Shown: positions 4,343 to 5,095 of the stretch, one piece after another
Position numbering within the stretch: position 1 is the stretch's first letter
How the letters are laid out: each line of letters begins with the position of its first letter
DNA from: Lentisphaeria bacterium
GTDB taxonomy: Bacteria > Verrucomicrobiota > Lentisphaeria > Oligosphaerales > PUNB01
Length of the DNA: 5,095 nt
Direction of reading: 5' to 3'
NCBI GenBank assembly: GCA_007133055.1
Contig: SLNM01000335.1
Coordinates: forward strand, 1 to 5,095
The notes under the pieces: generated by a model
What the model saw: only the letters and a program-made list of their open reading frames with translations
Database searches by the model: none
What the model was told of the DNA's origin: nothing
Position numbers and translations under genes: made by a program

Positions 4343-5095
4343 ATGCAAAATTCAAACTACATCGCGTACCGCCATGGCCATGAGCTGAAGGTCGGCAAAG
4401 TGATTCGGGACCAGAAGGGCAAGTTGCTGGTGGCCGACCAGGGAGGACGCACCGAGAGTGTCAAGGCGGATGCTGTGGTCGTTCGCTTTCCGGCGATATC
4501 GGCGCCGGACAATGTCGAAGAGCTGGCGCAGCGCATCGAGCGGGAGGCGCAGAGCATCGACGCCGAACTGCTGTGGGAAATCTTTGTCGACAGCGCCGGT
4601 GAATTCGACGCAGAACGTGCGGCCGATGAGTTTTTTGGCGGTGCCTCCCCCTTGCAGACGGCGGCCGCGAGCAAGGCGTTGCTCGATGATCAACTGCATT
4701 TTCGGCGCAAAGGCAGATTTTTTCTGCCGCGCCCCCGCAGCGAGGTTGACGATCTTAAGCATCGCGAGCGACGGGAGGCGGAGAGGGCGGCTCTGCAAGA
4801 GCGTGCAATTGTTTTCCTGAAACAAGTGCTGTCCGGCGTCCAGCCGCCGCCGAAGGTGACTGCGGAATTGCAGCCGGTGATTGCCGGCATTGAATCGTAC
4901 ATGTTCCGCAATGAAGGGCAGGAGGCGGAGAAACTGCTGACCGATCTGGCTGGTCGGCGCACGGTGCGTGAAACGGGGCTGGAGATTCTACGGCGGCTTG
5001 GCTGCCTGCGTCCCGGCCAGGACCCACAGCTATTGCTTTATGGGGTCGTTGCCGACTTTTCGAAGACGGTGATGGAGAAGGCCGAAGCCCTGACC
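4343..5095 (+). CDS. RNB-family (RNase II/R type) 3'-5' exoribonuclease, N-terminal part, cut by the window end
   Basis: 251 codons are open to the last base; no stop is seen. The family degrades RNA from the 3' end in the cytoplasm, using an RNB catalytic domain that would lie beyond the window, so no catalytic residue can be checked. Visible parts are a small beta-barrel-like start (about 12-49, with VGKVIRDQKGKLLVADQGG), a helical segment with LWEIF (77-81), FFGGASPLQ (97-105), DDQLHFRRKGRFFLPRP (115-131), a highly charged helix (about 132-155), and ILRRLGCLRPGQDPQLLLY (215-233). This order resembles the N-terminus of RNB ribonucleases of the Desulfobacterota/cyanobacterial type as I remember them. 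The start is the ATG at 4343, since TAA at 4331 closes the frame just upstream. The leader TTCAACCAT has no Shine-Dalgarno site. It lies 38 bases after the ClpX-like gene on the same strand, suggesting one transcript. Confidence 0.75.
   Translation, partial: MQNSNYIAYRHGHELKVGKVIRDQKGKLLVADQGGRTESVKADAVVVRFPAISAPDNVEELAQRIEREAQSIDAELLWEIFVDSAGEFDAERAADEFFGGASPLQTAAASKALLDDQLHFRRKGRFFLPRPRSEVDDLKHRERREAERAALQERAIVFLKQVLSGVQPPPKVTAELQPVIAGIESYMFRNEGQEAEKLLTDLAGRRTVRETGLEILRRLGCLRPGQDPQLLLYGVVADFSKTVMEKAEALT

Overview
The window is bacterial chromosome with a GC-rich coding fraction. The evidence is an RNase P RNA of bacterial type, a ClpX-family AAA+ ATPase, the N-terminal part of an RNB-type exoribonuclease and a Fic protein. 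Long non-coding stretches are filled with short structured repeats. The lineage cannot be fixed from the sequence. The exonuclease N-terminus resembles the RNB-ribonuclease type I know from Desulfobacterota and cyanobacteria, and repeat-rich spacers of this sort are common in PVC-type and other environmental bacteria. Both assignments are inference. None of the three protein genes has a strong Shine-Dalgarno sequence.

Layout. 1-368 is non-coding and holds a mosaic of small hairpin repeats. 369-1400 (minus strand) is a complete class II Fic protein with an N-terminal inhibitory motif, a canonical Fic loop and a C-terminal winged helix. 1401-2190 is a 790-base non-coding stretch. It carries a second copy of the composite repeat found on the other side of fic, three unrelated hairpins in a row, another copy of the hairpin family, and a long imperfect hairpin. 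2191-2612 is the RNase P RNA gene (rnpB), closed by a 16-bp P1 helix. 2679-4304 encodes a divergent ClpX-like unfoldase. 4343 to the window end is the first 251 codons of the RNB exoribonuclease, whose catalytic domain lies outside the window.

How they fit together. rnpB, the ClpX-like gene and the RNB gene run in the same direction with gaps of about 66 and 38 bases, so they look like a small RNA-processing and protein-quality cluster; co-transcription is inferred. The ClpX-like protein keeps the nucleotide-binding residues, the GYVG pore loop and the IGF ClpP-docking tripeptide. It lacks the N-terminal zinc-binding domain, has a rewritten pore-2/RKH region, and carries about 100 extra C-terminal residues that look like a decayed second copy of the ClpX small domain. 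It is the most unusual gene here.

The most unusual DNA is a family of 22-nt hairpins. Their loop is conserved and their stem ends differ but stay complementary. Two members are broken by sequences ending in CCTGAC/GTCAGG, and a composite repeat containing the family brackets the fic gene in direct orientation. This looks like a small dispersed structured element that is itself a target for insertion.
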